From an uncultured Actinomyces sp. (GTDB taxonomy: Bacteria > Actinomycetota > Actinomycetes > Actinomycetales > Actinomycetaceae): DNA of 6,291 nucleotides. A program made the position numbers and the translations under genes. Of this stretch, positions 6,016-6,291 are shown piece by piece. The notes beneath the pieces were generated by a model. That model made no database searches. It was given only the letters and a program-made list of their open reading frames with translations, and had not been told where the DNA came from. The stretch spans positions 1-6,291 of the forward strand of contig CACYEE010000120.1 in NCBI GenBank assembly GCA_902773415.1. The letters are read 5' to 3'. The first letter of the stretch is position 1. Every line of letters begins with the position of its first letter.

Positions 6016-6103
6016 GCGCAGGTGGCGGAATTGGTAGACGCGCTAGCTTGAGGTGCTAGTTCCCACATACTCGGGAGTGGGGGTTCAAGTCCCCCTCTGC
6101 GCA
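6016..6103 (+). tRNA. tRNA-Leu, anticodon GAG
   Basis: An 88-nt class II tRNA. The acceptor stem GCGCAGG (6016-6022) pairs with TCTGCGC (6096-6102), with one G-U pair, and the discriminator is A6103, as expected for leucine. The anticodon stem CTAGC/GCTAG encloses the loop TTGAGGT with anticodon GAG at 6050-6052, which reads CUC and CUU codons. A long variable arm (CCC/GGG core, about 6060-6078) marks the leucine class. The T-arm is GGGGG-TTCAAGT-CCCCC (6079-6095). The CCA end is not encoded (CAG follows the discriminator). tRNA 3' ends are common integration sites, relevant to the DNA that follows. Confidence 0.97.
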
Positions 6104-6108
6104 CAGAT

Positions 6109-6134
6109 AAAACCCCGGCTCAGCTGGGGTTTTT
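6109..6134 (+). terminator. Intrinsic terminator of tRNA-Leu
   Basis: AAAACCCC (6109-6116) pairs with GGGGTTTT (6126-6133). The inner GGC/GCT pairs extend the stem, and a T run (6130-6134) follows the GC part. It begins 5 nt after the tRNA and is the best intrinsic terminator in the window; the A tract makes it partly bidirectional. Confidence 0.85.
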
Positions 6135-6163
6135 GCTTGCCCAACGTTTCAATTTGCGGCTTT

Positions 6164-6185
6164 CGTGCAACCAACGTGCAACCAA
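6164..6185 (+). repeat. Tandem 11-bp direct repeat (two copies)
   Basis: CGTGCAACCAA occurs twice head to tail (6164-6174 and 6175-6185), without mismatch. The period is close to one helical turn, as in binding sites for DNA-bending proteins or integrase arm sites. Function not shown. Confidence 0.85.
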
Positions 6186-6197
6186 TATACGCATTTG

Positions 6198-6217
6198 GGT
6201 GATGTTAGGTGATGTTA
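6198..6217 (+). repeat. Tandem 10-bp direct repeat (two copies)
   Basis: GGTGATGTTA occurs twice head to tail (6198-6207 and 6208-6217), 12 bp after the preceding tandem pair. The sequence is unrelated to that pair but has a similar period. It may be a second protein-binding site in the same flank. Confidence 0.85.
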
Positions 6218-6291
6218 CATGCGGATGTGTTTCATAAATAGTAAGCCCGTGACCTCGGAATATATAGACTTTTCCACACAATGTCACAAAG

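Larger units (their letters stand above)
6135..6291. other. AT-richer flank downstream of tRNA-Leu, possible edge of an integrated element
   Basis: By hand count 68 of 157 bases are G or C (about 43%), against roughly 60% in the genes to the left. No recognisable coding region is seen; one minus-strand frame is open from the right edge into this region (about 50 codons) but resembles nothing I know. Two adjacent short tandem repeats lie inside. Position just after a tRNA, composition and repeats fit an attachment-site flank, but no integrase is visible and an ordinary AT-rich intergenic region is possible. Confidence 0.4.

Noticed and set aside
6270..6278. TTTTCCACA, one mismatch from a DnaA box
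   Set aside because: A single imperfect 9-mer in AT-rich DNA with no cluster is not evidence for an origin.

Overview
The window looks like chromosomal DNA from an actinobacterium of moderately high GC content (roughly 60% in the genes). The best clues are an ARC/Mpa-type proteasomal AAA ATPase directly behind an actinobacterial TrmI tRNA methyltransferase, a RecB-like nuclease upstream of them, and several genes that appear to lack leaders or Shine-Dalgarno sites. The family is uncertain. Something in or near the Actinomycetaceae or Bifidobacteriaceae fits, but that is inference from gene order and composition.

Layout. Positions 1-4723 are one leftward gene block, read in the order uppP (undecaprenyl-diphosphate phosphatase), a HAD-family phosphatase, a RecB-like PD-(D/E)XK nuclease, trmI, and arc, which is cut by the left edge. 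The junctions are tight: TGATG between uppP and the HAD gene, 44 bp between the HAD gene and the nuclease, 1 bp between the nuclease and trmI, and an ATGA overlap between trmI and arc. The block is probably an operon. Rightward from 4787 is an aldo/keto reductase-like gene, divergent from uppP across only 63 bp. A non-coding stretch with several short hairpins (5753-6015) follows, then a tRNA-Leu(GAG) at 6016-6103 with a good intrinsic terminator. Beyond it is about 157 bp of clearly AT-richer DNA (about 43% GC) with two short tandem repeats.

How the genes work together. The operon mixes envelope precursor recycling (UppP), DNA end processing or repair (RecB-like), tRNA m1A58 methylation (TrmI) and protein unfolding or degradation (ARC). 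The trmI-arc pair normally precedes dop, pup and pafA, which would lie to the left of the window.

Most interesting signals: (1) a perfect 22-bp inverted repeat with a 7-nt loop inside the 3' end of trmI, 25 nt upstream of the arc start, which adds residues to the TrmI tail and would form a long mRNA hairpin; (2) an aldo/keto reductase fold in which three of the four catalytic residues are replaced (Tyr to Phe, Lys to Arg, His to Ala); (3) the composition drop and paired tandem repeats just after the tRNA-Leu terminator, which look like the edge of an integrated element. No defence system, CRISPR array or complete mobile element is visible.
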